Of a stretch of 64,000 nucleotides of DNA, positions 32,243 through 44,592 are shown in pieces. Made by a program: the position numbers and the translations under genes. Source of the DNA: Geosiphon pyriformis (lineage: Eukaryota > Glomeromycota > Glomeromycetes > Archaeosporales > Geosiphonaceae). The notes under the pieces were generated by a model. The model saw only the letters and a list, made by a program, of their open reading frames with translations, did no database searches and was not told the DNA's origin. The stretch covers positions 245,239 to 309,238 of the forward strand of contig JAAOMT010000227.1 in NCBI GenBank assembly GCA_016748015.1, given 5' to 3'. The first letter of the stretch is position 1. Every line of letters begins with the position of its first letter.

Positions 32243-34600
32243 TAATTTGTGAAGATTTTTTCTAAACTGTGGATAAGTTATTAGTTGGCCAAATGTAATG
32301 TGTGCTAAAGTTTCTATAAGATCTTTAACAACAAAATAGAGGCCAGATTTTTGTACTATTTCTGAAAGTTCTAACTTTGAAGGATTTTTAAAAACTTTAG
32401 CCTTTGGTGGCTCATTGTTATTAGCAGTTGATTTGGATGCTTTGTTTGAGTTCAGAACGAAATCAATCTTGGCTTTCTTTTTCTTTTTTGTTAATTTAGA
32501 GGTGTTAATTGCTAGTTCATTTATATCATGATCATTATCAATTATGTTAAAAGCATAAAAAAGGTTTTCTTCTAATTGGCTTGCACTTTTACTCTTTGGA
32601 GATGTACCTACCAGTTTAAAGGATAATAAACAGTGGCTTCAACTAGGGGATCTTTTCCAAAAAAATTAATATTGACATGATTAAGTCTTTGATTAAAGGC
32701 ATTGTTGTTAATAGTTCTGTTGATTTAATTGTTATTGTTTCTAGGAACTAAAGAAGACAATAGAGAATTGTTGCAATCTCTGGAAAAATATCTAATTAAT
32801 CCACAGTGATAGTACACAAGTGGGCCATGATTTTGCTGTCTTTGATAAGGGGATTGCTGAGGCTAATTAAAACGGAATTCAAATTTGGATCTTTGTGATT
32901 GCTAATTATTTCTGACTGCTTGGGCTAAGGGTTTTAATAACTGGGCAAGATTAGCTGTAAGCCTATATATTAATTGTTCATTGGGATTTGAAGTTTGGAC
33001 AGTGAAAGAAGTAGCAGCCATTTAAAGAGCAAAGGCCATAACAGAAGCAAAAGCAAAAACTAGTAGTATGGATCTTAAATACATTCTTTGGTTATTTTTA
33101 ATTTGTTGAACAAATTCAATGACTATGTTGTTACTCATAAAATATAGGAAGTATATTAGCATATAAATTAGTCAATCAGAAGTAGTTATAGTAAATGTGG
33201 AATTCCAGGATTTCTCTCAAGAGAAATTGCAAGATTCCAAAAATTGCAGGATTTTTGTACAAAAGAATCGCAGGATTCCAGAATTCCAGAATTCTTCTTA
33301 AAAGGAATTGCAGGATTCCAGGAATTCCTGGATTTCTGGTGTGAAAAATTGAGAAATTGAGGAATCTCAATTATGTATATATAGTAATAGCATTAGAAGT
33401 AGAAAAGACAAACCTCCCAGTTTAGATTTCATCTAAGCAATTTTTTAATTCACAAATATCAAATAAATAACTATTCTCTATTTCAATCTCACTTTTCACT
33501 ATCAACACTTCATGTTAATAGAAATTGATACTTAAACCACACTGGAACAATAGCTCTTGATTACAGCTATTAACAGGATACTAACTTGCAATTGCTTTCA
33601 TTTATTTCTTTATCTTTTTTCTTAATTTTTTTTATTTTTTTTTCTTGTCTTTGGTTTTATTGTTTACTAAGTAATTAAGGATTAAAATGCTGTATTATTG
33701 ATATCACAGATAGCCTAGTAAAAGACCCAGAAATAAGGGTAAGAACATATATTAATGAATAGCTTACCAAAAGAGCATGACTACCAGATTAAACCAGTCA
33801 CCATACTGAAGACAAAAATTGGAAAACCAATTTACCAACCAACTACCTCATCATTGAATTTCTGTCTATTATACAAAGAGCTCAATTCCAAAACCTTCAG
33901 ATACAACCAACATATTAGTATTACTAGCATTATCAAGATATTGAGCACCAAGTTACAGATTTGTTATTTGATGAGACCCTAAATAATCATCTGTAACAAT
34001 GTCTATTGTGGGATTATTTTTCAGGGCCAGAAGAGACCAAAGAGCATATGAGAGATCAGTTTTCAATTCTTTTGTAAAAAAGTGAATTTTCTGTTCTTCT
34101 GTCCAGTTTTTTCTAAAGTTTATTTGTTTGATTAGTTTTTTAATGACTTTGTCATATTCAGTCACAATTTTATCAGGGCCTTAAGTTCTTCTTTCTAATT
34201 GCATATGCTATTTAGATATCAAAATAGGAGTTCTAAATTTTATTTTAAACTAAGTAGTAAAAAGATGTTATCTTCTCCAGCATTTGCCAATGTCTATCTA
34301 ATGATTTTTTGCTGAGCATTGGCATTAGTTTTTTGTAAGAACCAAGTAGCAAAAGAGCCCTAAAGATAGCCACCAATAATTTGGAACTTGTATTCATTAT
34401 TATATTGGTTGGCTGTGATAGCTCTTTCAAAGTTATCCAACCATTCAATTGAATCTTGGGCATCATCTCTGAATAATAGTAATAGGGCATTGTTTCTTCA
34501 TCCTAAAGCAGTTTGTATGCCTTGAAAAATGACCAGAATGTTTTGTTGTATAGGGTCTTAAACCATTGGTTCAGAAATAACTGTTTGTATAGAATGTTCT
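32243..34600 (-). pseudogene. Element E gag and nucleocapsid, interrupted by a solo LTR
   Basis: Capsid-like blocks at about 34300-34470 (IEWLDNFERA, a GSFATWFLQK stretch) and 34010-34165 (NWTEEQKIHFFTKELKTDLS, ALWSLLALKNN), then past the solo LTR QQIKNNQRMYLRS (about 33070-33120). Zinc knuckle near 32780-32825 reads VYYHCGLIRYFSRDC: first Cys and the His are both Tyr, so it cannot bind zinc as CCHC. A Lys/Thr-rich linker to the protease follows with many stops. Confidence 0.65.
33129..33998 (+). repeat. Solo LTR, family 1, with perfect target duplication
   Basis: TGTTAC...GTAACA, matching the inverse complement of the C LTRs, including GGAATTCC-type repeats (33200-33345). Flanked by ATGT (33125-33128) and ATGT (33999-34002). 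Left by recombination between the two LTRs of an element once inserted in E's gag. Confidence 0.92.
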
Positions 34601-35067
34601 GATTCACTTGAGAAGAGATCAAAAACAGGAGCAGTTTAATAGCTTTCTTCTTCTGTTTTAAAGAGTGTTTTAGTTAGCTAATGAGCAGCAATCCAAATGT
34701 GAATTTGGTAATTTAGGTATTCAGAATCAGAGAGCTGTTGTTTAAAGATTGTGAAGTATAAAAGTTGATTGATGCTGTTATTTCTTTCTTCAAAGTTGTC
34801 TTCAAAATAAGCTTGGTCAAAGTAATAAGTTGTATAGACTGTATAGATTTTAGCTGAATGCTCATTCAGAAACCAGTTCTAAAAGTCTTAGAATTGTTTA
34901 CTGGATTTTTTTTAATGGGAAAGCAAATTAAGCAGAAGGACAAAAAATTGAGTTCAATAAAGTCTAAATTGTTTTTGTTGTGTGCTTCAAAGTGTTCTTT
35001 TAATTGTTGTGGCAAGTATGCATAATTACTTATACAATAGAAAATAAAGTGGATTTTGACAACCTTA
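34601..35067 (-). pseudogene. Element E leader and gag start, unclear
   Basis: Sequence between the primer-binding site and recognisable capsid. Fragments such as HNKNNLDFIELNFLSF are in frame but stops are frequent; start codon not identified. Confidence 0.4.
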
Positions 35068-35079
35068 CAGGAAGCACCA
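35068..35079 (-). promoter_or_regulatory. Element E primer-binding site
   Basis: Minus strand TGGTGCTTCCTG, six bases inside the 5' LTR; identical to the C site although the LTRs are unrelated. Confidence 0.6.
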
Positions 35080-35085
35080 CTTTTA

Positions 35086-35762
35086 TATTATGAATTGGAG
35101 TAACAAGTTAATAGATAGCAAGAGAAAACAAGATTGTAGGATGATAAAAAGAATCAAAGAGAATTTAACTTTAAAGAGTATGAATTTAATATGCGAGATC
35201 AGTTTCATAAAATATTTCAATTGCTATACTTTTTAAAAAATAACTAGGAAATCTGAAGGTAGAAAAATAGTCTATATTGTCAACAAATGATTACATACTG
35301 GTATAATTCTATGTTTTATATTGACATTCTTAAAATTCAATATCAGATATCAAATGTACTCTTCAGTCATGTTTTATTCAATAATCTTCAAATGCTACAA
35401 TTATTTAAATTAGGAAAAAGATAGATAAATACCAACAAGTAATCTTTTATCCCAAGATGTTCAAATACTTGAAGGTAAAAAAAGAAAAATTAGTAAAAAG
35501 AGAAGGATTGAGATAAAGTTGTTATTTTATTTCTTTGATTTCTTTGATTTTTATATGCTTTTTTATAACTAAGAGATTCATCACTTATATAACTATCAAA
35601 AATGGTCAATAATCAGGTTAATAACTAAGTCAATGATTAGGTTAATAGTCAGGTCATTGATTAGGTCAATAATTACTATCTAAAAATAGGGTGGCTAATT
35701 ATATAACATCAATGACTAATACATATAATAACTAATAAAAAGTATAAATTTCAATTATAACA
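35086..35762 (-). repeat. Element E 5' LTR
   Basis: Partner of 5730-6430. Ends are TATTAT and ATAACA (from TGTTAT and GTAACA by G-to-A). Same GTCAATAATCAG-type short repeats near 35605-35670. Confidence 0.85.
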
Positions 35763-38700
35763 ATATAATTATTGTTTAAAAGTTGTTTTTTGGTTATAAT
35801 TTTTGGTTTGTATACTTATATTATTTTGAAAAAAAGTTGGTTTAAGCTTATAGCATTAATTTAATATTAATTATAACTGTAAAGAATAATATATTTGTAA
35901 TTTTTAGTAGTAATTTTAATAAAAACAACTCTAATTATTGTGTAAGTTTCAAAAAAAAATTGGATTTAAATTTGTTTAACTCTTTTAGCAGTTTTTTTTA
36001 GCAAATACTCTATGTAATCCAATTTTAAAAGGATTATAAAATATATTAACATTGTTTTAGTTAATAATAGTTTTTGTAATTTGAATTTTAACTAGTCTGC
36101 TTATTAATTATATAAGTTTTTTAATACTAATTATTTTGTTATTTTTATAAATGTTAATTCAGAAAGTTTTTTTAATTTTTAGCTTAATTTTATATAAAAA
36201 CAAGCCAATAGAAACAAATAAAAATACAAAATTTATGGTATTAATATAAATATTTAGGAAAAATTTGGTGGTTTGTTTTTAATAAATACAAAATTATTAA
36301 TAATTTCAATAGAAAATAGAGATTATTTATTTAAATAATACATTCTGTAATTAATATTACACTCTTAAAAATATAATATTAAAGTAAAAAAATGATTAAA
36401 AATTTTATATCTTTTAAATTTTTAAGATTTTAAAAAATTTTAAGTCTGATAACTTAGAAAATTTTCAGATTTTGTTGAACAAATAAATTAAACTAAATCT
36501 AAGTTGAGCTGTAAAATTTAAAGATTTATTTAATATTGGTTTTAGTAAATTAAATATAAAATAAATATTAATTCAATTTAAAAAAATTTACAGATTTTAT
36601 AAGATGTTAAAAGCCAATTTTACTAAAAATAATGATATTAAAATTTTTATTACCAAACACATAAAAGCTTTATTAACAATAAAAAACAAATAATTAAAAA
36701 TATACTAGAAAAATTTTTTTAGAAAAATTATATTAAATAATTTAATTAATAATAATAAATTGATTTTAAAGCTTAATTTTATTAAAAACAAAATAAATTC
36801 AATTATAAAAAACTGAACCAGAAAATACATTGTCAAAAATATTGTTTTTTTTCTTAATTGTAATAGTTTGTTTTACTTAATCATATTAACAATAATACAT
36901 TTTTTAATATTATGAAAAAGATTGGTTTAGATAAATATTTACTGGTTATTAATAAGTTTTTTTTGATAGTAAAGCTGTGAATTTGTCTAAGCTATTTAAT
37001 AAAATATAAAAATATTGTAAAAGTTTTATGTTAAATCTCTTTTAAGTTTGTTTAATAAGTGTTTAAAAAAAAAATGGTTTTTAATATTTAAAAAAAATCT
37101 GAATATTAATAATTCCTAAGTCTAATGAATAAAAAAGCATTTTAATAAATACTAGACTTATTGTTTAAATAAAAACTATGAAAAAAATACTTTTCAAAAT
37201 TTTATTTAATTATATATTAAAAATTTATAATAAATTTAATGTCTTAAGAGAAAACAATTTTTTAGTTTTAAAAAACATATTTATTTAATTAATATTTAAG
37301 AATGTTTTAAAAAAAAACAAAAAAATTTGGTTGGTGCTTCAAAATATGTACAAAACATATAACTCTGTAAATTAAATATATTTGAAAAATAATTTAATAA
37401 TAATAAAAATATATAACAAATTTATTAAAATCTTTGAATATATATATAATAGATTTCAGTTTGTTTATTAAATATAAAATTTATGATGACTTAAATTAAA
37501 ATAAGATTTTTTTTCTTTTTTGTAAATAATTTTTTGCAACTTTTTTTTGTATAAAATAAAAAAACATGAATTTTTTTTAAATATTAGATTAATTCTAAGT
37601 TTATAATAAAAACTACTAAAATTAAATCTAATATAAATCTAATCTTGTTTATAGTTATTGGTATATTTGTTAATAGCATAATTAAAATTAATAATAATTA
37701 TACAATAATACAAAATATTTTAAATATTGCTAATAAGTTTTTTGAGATTAATAATATAGTAATCAATATCAGAATTAAAAATATTTTTATTAAATATAAA
37801 TAATTCTCTTATTTTAATTGTTAAATCTGATAAAACTTACCAATATTTAAGTATTTATTTGTTAACTAATAATTTTTTTGGCCTTAATTTGAAGAAAACA
37901 AATTTAGATATAAAGTTTTTTTTAATAGTTTTATAAAAAACCATTTTTGATAAACAGTTTTTATATTTGGTTTTAACTGTCTTATAACTTATTATTGATT
38001 ATAAAATTTATTTTAGGTTTGTCAACAAAAGTATTTATAAAAGATAAAATTATTTAATTAAAAAATTTTAAAGTTAAAGACTAATTTGTTCCAAAATTTT
38101 TCGAATAAGATTATATATTATTCATTTTTTTATAATTTAAAGTTTTTTAATTAGATTTAAATAAAAAAAGATGGTTTTAGTTATAAACTTTGTTAATGCT
38201 AATAAAATTTTTGACAGATTTTTCAAATATAAATTGTTTAATTTACAAGTTTTAAGTTAGATCTTTTAAAATCCATTTTAGTTTTTAATTAAATTGAAAA
38301 TCAATCTTTTAAACAACTTTTTGGTTAATATTACCAGAATTTTTTTGATTAATAAAGTTTTTTTGATAGTTTACATATTTAGTACATTCTATTTTAAATA
38401 TAATATTCTTGTTTTAGAAATTTTGAATTATATTAAATATTTTAGAATAGTTAAATCTCTTAAATATTCCAGCATAATTTTTGTTAATTAATTTCTGAAC
38501 AGTTATAAGAAATATTTTACTTAAAAAAACTTTTGTTATTAGAAATAGTTGAATCTCAAAAACTTTGTTTCTTTTTGGTTTTTATTAATTTTTAAGTTTA
38601 TTATTACTAGTTATCTGGCTAAAAATTATTTGTTATTTTTTTAATTATTTAAAATAAAAGTATTATATACAAAAATTTTTAATACAGTTTATTTTGGTTT

Positions 38701-39464
38701 AAAAAATATTTGTTTGCTTAAATTACAATTTTTACAGATAGTTTAATTAAAAAATTTAGTTTGTTTAATATAGTTAATAGTATGTTAACTTATTTTTCTA
38801 AATATAAATATAAATATAAAAATTCAAGATTTATTTTTTTTGACTTTAATTAAATTATAGATCATAATTTTAATTCTTAAATGTGTTTTAATATCTATTA
38901 AAGTTATAATTTACTTAGGCAACCAAACAATTTTAAATGTTTGTTAAATAAAATTGAATTTTATTGTGCTTAATTTTTGCAATAATTGCTAAGTAAAATA
39001 TTATTATATAAATAATATATTTAATAATAAAAATATTTTATTAAGATAATTAAAAATAAAGACATTTTGCTGTTTTTAATAATAAATATACTAATTAACT
39101 AGCAAAAATTAGATTATTTTTTCTGATTTAATATTATTGACTAATATTAAAAAATTTTTTTAAATACAAATAACAAAATTGTTTTTAATAATATATATTA
39201 CTTTATTAAATTTATAAATTATACAGTTTAATATATTTTGTAAAAAGTTAAATTTGGTTTTAATATTGTAAATTTTTATATATTAATAATATTAATTAAT
39301 ATTTTGCCATTTTGGTTTGGTATTTTAACTTATATATAATTATTAAATATATTAATATTATTATTATTAGTTTATACATATATATAATAAAAATTTTATA
39401 TAAAAAGTTGACTATTATAATTAAAAAAAGATTTATAACAAGTGCTATTAATTTTATTTATGAA
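35763..39464. other. Extremely AT-rich stretch, no gene recognised
   Basis: Long A/T runs, no open frame above 65 codons, no conserved motif that I could read in six frames. Given the decayed LTR on its right and RIP-like change elsewhere, it may be a mutated transposon, and length and position would suit the rest of remnant G, but I could not align it to B's pol. Confidence 0.5.
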
Positions 39465-40305
39465 ATAAACCAGAAAAAATAAAATAAAAGAATATAATAA
39501 AAATAATTAATAATAGAATATAAAATTATTAAAGTATATAATATTAAAAATTCCAGAAATTTTAAAAATATCAACAAAAATACCAAAAATTTCAGAAATA
39601 TTAAGAATTTTAGCAATAATTCAAAAGAATTATAAGAATTTTAAAAATTTTGTATTATAAAAATTTATGTATATATAGCAAAAATATTAAAAACAAAAAA
39701 AACAAACAAGTTAAGTTTTATTTTATAAAATAATTTCTATAGTTAATAATTTAATACTTAAAATCTATAATTATTTTAAATAAAATTATCAATTATATAT
39801 ATATATATATATATTTTTTTTTATATAAACACAACTTTATGTATTTCAATTTATTTTATTAAATCTTAATTAATTTTATATTAATATTAATAATATATAA
39901 TATAATACTATTAATAATATTAAAACAATAATTTTTAATTATAATTATTAATAAAATATTAATTTTTATTATATTTTTTTCTTTTTGTTTTGTTTATATT
40001 TACTAATTAATTAAAAAAAAACACTAAAATTATAACATTAAAAATTGTTTATAAAAAATGTTAAGATAAAATATAGAATATAATTAAAAAAACTAAAATT
40101 GCTTATTAAAAAAGTAAAAAATACCAAAATAAACTGGTTATTATATTAAAAAAATTAGATATTAAGTATTATCTACTATTATATTAAATCTTTGTTTATT
40201 ATATAAAAAACTTTATTATTAAAATTTTTAAATTAACTAATTAATAAATATAAATACAAAGTATATATTATAACAATATGAAATTTTTTATTTATAGTTT
40301 TATAT
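39465..40305 (+). repeat. Decayed family-1 LTR
   Basis: Aligns along its length with the solo LTR: AATTCCAGAAATT repeats (39550-39640), TTATGTATATATAG (39665-39679), the T-rich tract (39960-40000), a TTTACTAATTAATTAA block (40000) and TTTGTTTATTATATAAAAA (40190). Almost every C of the solo LTR is T here and every G is A. End coordinates are approximate because the terminal hexamers are lost. No primer-binding site follows, so probably solo. Confidence 0.65.
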
Positions 40306-40974
40306 ATAGCTTGAATTTTTGTATTTATAAAAAATTATTGTAAGTTTTAGAAGTCTTTAACTAATGTAAACTTGTTATTTTTTGCTGTATTTTAATTTTG
40401 TATTTAAGTGCCAATAATATTAACTTATATCTGGTTCTGAATAAAGGTTTTGTGTTTAAGTTTTGGCTGGCTAAAGCTAAAGCTGTTTTTGTAAATATAA
40501 ATTGGCCATTTTCTATTTAGTTGATTTTGTGTATAGTTTGGTCATAAGTTACAGAAATAAGATTTTTTTATCCAACTCAAAACTCCGAGTGGAATTGGAA
40601 AAATGTGATTTGTTGTATAATGTGAGATCAGTGCTAATTGTCATTTGATTGCCTTTTGAAAGAGATGGCTCATTTATTAGAAGTGGTAGTTCCAGAATTG
40701 GATATTTGTTTTTTACTAGTGCTAGCATGTAAATCTAGTTGTATAGTATTGTCTTGATCGGCTGAGTGGCTGGTCACATTTAATTTAGAACTCTATGTAG
40801 TCATATTGTATTATATAGTGATTGGGCTACACTCGTAAATAATAAAGAAAAAAAACAAAAAAAACAAATAAAAAACACAAAACTGAAAATAAAAGTTTGG
40901 ATTAGAAATTAAAAATAAAGCAATAATAATCAGTCTTAAGCAACTTTTTATTTTTCTATCTATATTTGTAATTA
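40306..40974. other. Intergenic, unassigned
   Basis: Less AT-biased from about 40550. A minus-strand Ser/Asn/Thr-rich frame (about 40650-40790, DNTIQLDLHASTSKKQ) looks weakly coding, but has stops and no recognisable domain. Confidence 0.35.
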
Positions 40975-40976
40975 AA

Positions 40977-41096
40977 TTATTATTATTATTATTATTATGC
41001 TTTAACAAAGTGAGGTCCTTCCACAACCTACAAAACACACGTGTTCTACAATAGGCGCTTTCTGCACGTGACCAGTCACCTGGACTAAGCATTATC
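40977..41096 (-). mobile_element. Possible non-LTR (SINE/LINE) 3' tail
   Basis: Minus-strand sequence of distinctly higher GC, containing GGTGACTGGTCACGTGCAG and ACACGTGTG, ending GGACCTCACTTTG...AGCATAAT and then an (AAT)n run at 40977-40998. GC-rich body plus trinucleotide tail is typical of a non-LTR 3' end. Read as protein it is GDWSRAESAYCRTRVFCRLW then poly-Asn. No RT domain nearby. Confidence 0.35.
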
Positions 41097-41098
41097 GA

Positions 41099-41135
41099 AA
41101 TATAAGAAACTGAAACTGAAACTGAAACCGAAGTA
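41099..41135. repeat. Hexanucleotide repeat (GAAACT)n
   Basis: Three to four copies of GAAACT adjoining the possible non-LTR tail. Confidence 0.6.
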
Positions 41136-41508
41136 GCAACATATAATTAAATTAATATAGTTTTAATTAAAAATTATTAGTAAATTACTTATATCAAATA
41201 TTGAATAATTTATTAATTTAAAGTATTACACAAATTCAATATATTTTATTTAAGTAATTAAAATTAATCTTAATAATTTAATTAGATTTCTTGAACAAAC
41301 CTCAGATAACATTATTATTGTAAAATAAAAATTAAATGACTATCTATTGTAACATGACATAGGCCCAAGCCCAATTAGACCTGCACTTTCGCTTTTTTCG
41401 GAGTTGGCATACACATATATAGATGGCACTGATTTTCGTTTCGAAATCGTTTTTGGAGCCCAGCCTCCTCAAGTGATTGGATCGTTGGACCTTTTGGTTG
41501 AACTGCCT
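41136..41508. other. Intergenic, downstream of the multi-exon gene
   Basis: AT-rich left half; 41370-41508 is less AT-rich and likely 3' untranslated sequence of the minus-strand gene. No distinct terminator recognised. Confidence 0.4.
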
Positions 41509-43782
41509 TTATTGTCTCTCGCACCACAGCCTGTCATTCATAAATACTTTAGCTTTATACATTATAACTGATATTTTAGACAATCTTACCTTTGCATTCA
41601 GAATGGATGCCAAGATTGTTAGAACAGAAGGAAATTTTCCTGCCTTATCTGGCACTTCCATCGAATCACTACGTCGAACTCGACAAATATAACCTTTTGG
41701 CTTGTCCAGATATAACATCGTCATCATCAAACCTTAAATGTTGACAATTTAGTATTTTAATTAATATAAAACTTAAATGCATGAACAACATACCTCCATG
41801 AATAATGCCAACTGTTTGTATTCTGGAACATTTTTCTTCATCCCAATCCACCTTTTCCATCAATTTTATTACCATATCCTTTAGTATTTTAGGAAGCTTT
41901 AATCCTATTTCCCTAAGAAACTTTGTTCCATGACGATCTATGCAGTATCTTCCTGCTTCTCCAGCCCCATACTCATCTTTTTCACCACTACCAATGGATC
42001 TTAGAATCCAGTCACTCCTATGACCAATTTTCTGCCGTACTCCTTAAAGTCTTTTGTTATTTTTTCGAATGGCCGTTGCTATACTCGTACTTTCTCCCCT
42101 AATTATTTTTTTTAAACAAGTAAGAAAAAAAGTCATCAGATCTATTAAAGCAAGCAATTTAAAAACTTAATACCTGACTACTGATAGTCCTTCTACATTT
42201 GAAAAACATTGGTCAACAATTATGCTCCATATGTGACAATTAAACCAATTTTCAAGATTGGTTTCTTCTAGCTTTTTACTTTCAATTTCGCTAATCCTAT
42301 AAAGCAATTTTAGTTAAATTCTTATTGTAAGTTTTGCACAAAAATTACTTACAGAGCATGTAGAGCAAAACATATGTAGTCGACATCATGATGTTTTTCA
42401 TAGTTATAATCAGTACCAAAAGTTATCTCCTTTAAAATACTTCGGATCTCCTTTAATTCAGTCTATTACAAAAAAAAAACTTGAATACATATATATTTAT
42501 CATAATGCATAATGCATTAATAAATTTTCCAAGACAATCAATAACATCCTCTGCAAGCTGAGGTACTGGTGGGATATGTGTATGAATGATTTCATCAAGT
42601 TCTCCTTTGTTGAAATGCTGCTTAATCGCCTCATCATCAACATCTATGATGAATGAATGTGCGGCACTAATAAATAAAACTTGGTTTAGTTTTTATAATA
42701 AACCAAACTTAATTTCATGAATACTAACTGTTCATATTTTAATTTTTTTCCCAACGCATACAATTCCTCTTCGACGTATCTTCCACTTGATAACCTCCAC
42801 ATGCGTTTCTTTTTCATTAATTTGAATGTGTTTTGAATTTCTTGTTGATTTTTTTTATCGAGGCGAAATGGACCAGTCTACATTATAATACAGAAGCGAC
42901 AAGCAGTAATAGAAAGTATAAAAAAGTAATCAAATAAAATGAAAAGATAAAAAAAAATCAAAAACTGGAATCTGCAAAAATTACCTTGTTCTCCTTTATT
43001 AAGACTTCCTCTTCTTCGTCTTTTTCATCATCATCATTTTCTTTTTTGTTTTCTTTGTCTTCTTCGTCTTCCTCATCTTTTTCGTCTTCTTTATCTTTTT
43101 CGTCTTTTTTATCTTCTTCGTCTTCTTCATCTTCTTCGTCTTCTTTATCTTCTTTGTTATTTGCATAGTTCTGTATTTATTACAAAAAACAAATTAAGTT
43201 ATGTAACAATGAAGCTAACAGATTTGCGAAAAGATTGCTAACCTTTATGGTAGCAATTTCATCAGTATTTGGTTCTCTATGATTAAACTCATCTTTGCCA
43301 TCAAGTGAAAGGCGTGATCTTGCTAATTGTCTAAATGCAAATAGAATATTACTAAACCCAAAATTTAAGAGATTTGTATAAAAATAACTACTTACAATGA
43401 ATTTAAGTTTCGCTTTGTCCACGATCATCATTTTTTTATGAACTTCCATTTTTTCTTCTTGGGCGTGAAGATCCTTCCAAAAGTTTTCAGTTGATCTTGA
43501 GCAGAGACACCTGTTGAGATTACAAAGCAACTTTTGCACCTGGTATTTTAAATTTGTATCCTCAGCTGCAATGGAATCCAGGGCTTGACGTAAAACTTCT
43601 TCAGCTTTTGCTCTAGCTGAATAGGTAAACTGACCCATTTTGAAGAATTTCACTACAGTAAAATTCCCTTTGAGAAGCTCCCGAAGAATATCGATATATT
43701 TCTATTAACACGCAGAGTAAAAAGATAGTACTGTAAACAAAAAAAATTGCAAACAAAATGATTCAACACTAACCGATGACAT
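41509..43782 (-). CDS. Ten-exon gene of an AMF-type expanded protein family, probably broken
   Basis: Minus-strand exons inferred from GT-AG borders: 43774-43782 (MSS), 43396-43701, 43243-43330, 42985-43170, 42729-42877, about 42540-42666, 42353-42462, 42174-42296, 41794-42098, 41509-41732; exon 6's donor is uncertain. Protein blocks: MGQFTYSARAKAEEVLRQAL; an acidic KEDEEDEEDE linker; GPFRLDKKNQQEIQNTFKLM with KKKRMWRLSSGRYVEEELY; HSFIIDVDDEAIK; HHDVDYICFALHAL; NWFNCHIWSIIVDQCFSNVE; GHRSDWILR...EYGAGEAGR; KFLREIGLKLPKILKDM; LYLDKPKGYICRVRRSD. From memory these resemble uncharacterised, highly multiplied AMF proteins; function unknown. Two lesions: an extra T in exon 3 (near 43308) relative to the inverted copy, and TAA in exon 9 (near 42043). 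Either would truncate it. Confidence 0.6.
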
Positions 43783-43867
43783 AGTTTATTAATATCTGAA
43801 GCTCTTGTTTTTGAGAGATACGTGTAAGTAGTAAGTAAAAGAAAAAAATCATGAAAGTATATAGGTT

Positions 43868-44360
43868 GTCACATCAACACCAGGAAGGTCTGATGTAACT
43901 ACGTCAATAGCAACACACAAAGACAGCCATAGCATCCTTGGGCTTTACAGGCGTTAAGCATTAGGTTTGACACCAGAACCTTATAAAAGTATAAGATTGT
44001 TACATCAGCACCGGGAAGGTCTGATGTAACTACGTCAATGGCAACACACAAAGGCAGCCATAGCATCCTAGGGCTTTACAGGCATTGAGCATTAGGTTTG
44101 ACAGCAGAACCTTATAAAAGTATAAGATTGTTACATCAGCACCGGGAAGGTCTGATGTAACTACCTTAAGGGCAACACACAAAGGCAGCCATAGCATCCT
44201 TGGGCTTTACAGGCATTGAGCATTAGGTTTGAAACCAGAACCTTATAAAAGTATAAGATTGTCACATCAGCACCGGGAAGGTCTGATGTAACTATCTCAA
44301 TGGCAACACACAGAGGCAGCCGTAGTATTCTCGAGCACTAGGTTTGAAACCAGAGCCTAT
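43868..44360 (+). repeat. 131-bp tandem array, left arm
   Basis: Units begin at 43868, 43999, 44130 and 44261 (exact 131-bp steps); the last is shortened. Each starts GT[TC]ACATCA[GA]CACC and contains GGTCTGATGTAAC. GC content is clearly above the flanks. Lies upstream of the minus-strand gene's start. Confidence 0.9.
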
Positions 44361-44521
44361 ACATCTTTCGAAAGCTGATAAGCATCTATGAGACAACTTA
44401 CCATGTGAGTCAGAAGTTGAAAGCGACGCGAACGTGAAAAAAATGAAAAAGTGAGTATTTCATTTGGATGTAGTGCGCGACTATACTCTTTTGTTGATAT
44501 ATCAAAATCCATTGTTTTTAT

Positions 44522-44592
44522 TAGCAGAATTTATACTGATAGATAAAAGATCTTCAGAATGGATCTTTTATCTATCAGTATAAATTTTGCTA
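44522..44592. other. Hairpin at the palindrome centre
   Basis: 31-bp stems (44522-44552 and 44562-44592) around a 9-base loop TTCAGAATG, with one mismatch. Outside it the two arms continue to pair except for an insertion of about 13 bases near 44602-44615. Confidence 0.85.

Larger units (their letters stand above)
5730..35762 (-). mobile_element. Element E, Ty3/Gypsy family 2, split by element C and a solo LTR
   Basis: Minus-strand element with 3' LTR 5730-6430 and 5' LTR 35086-35762. Flanks are ATAC (5726-5729) and ATAT (35763-35766), a 4-bp target duplication with one C/T difference. After removing C and the solo LTR it is about 7.6 kb. Order: gag, degenerate CCHC, protease, RT, RNase H, integrase, unknown C-terminal region. 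Only about 300 bp separate protease from RT, so there is no dUTPase or Cys-rich module. Confidence 0.85.

Noticed and set aside
35763-39464. Pol continuation of remnant G after element E
   Set aside because: Position and length would fit, but no RT, RNase H or integrase motif could be read, so I did not annotate it.
42986-43168. Plus-strand Ser/Phe-rich open frame
   Set aside because: Antisense of the acidic Glu/Asp/Lys exon of the multi-exon gene.
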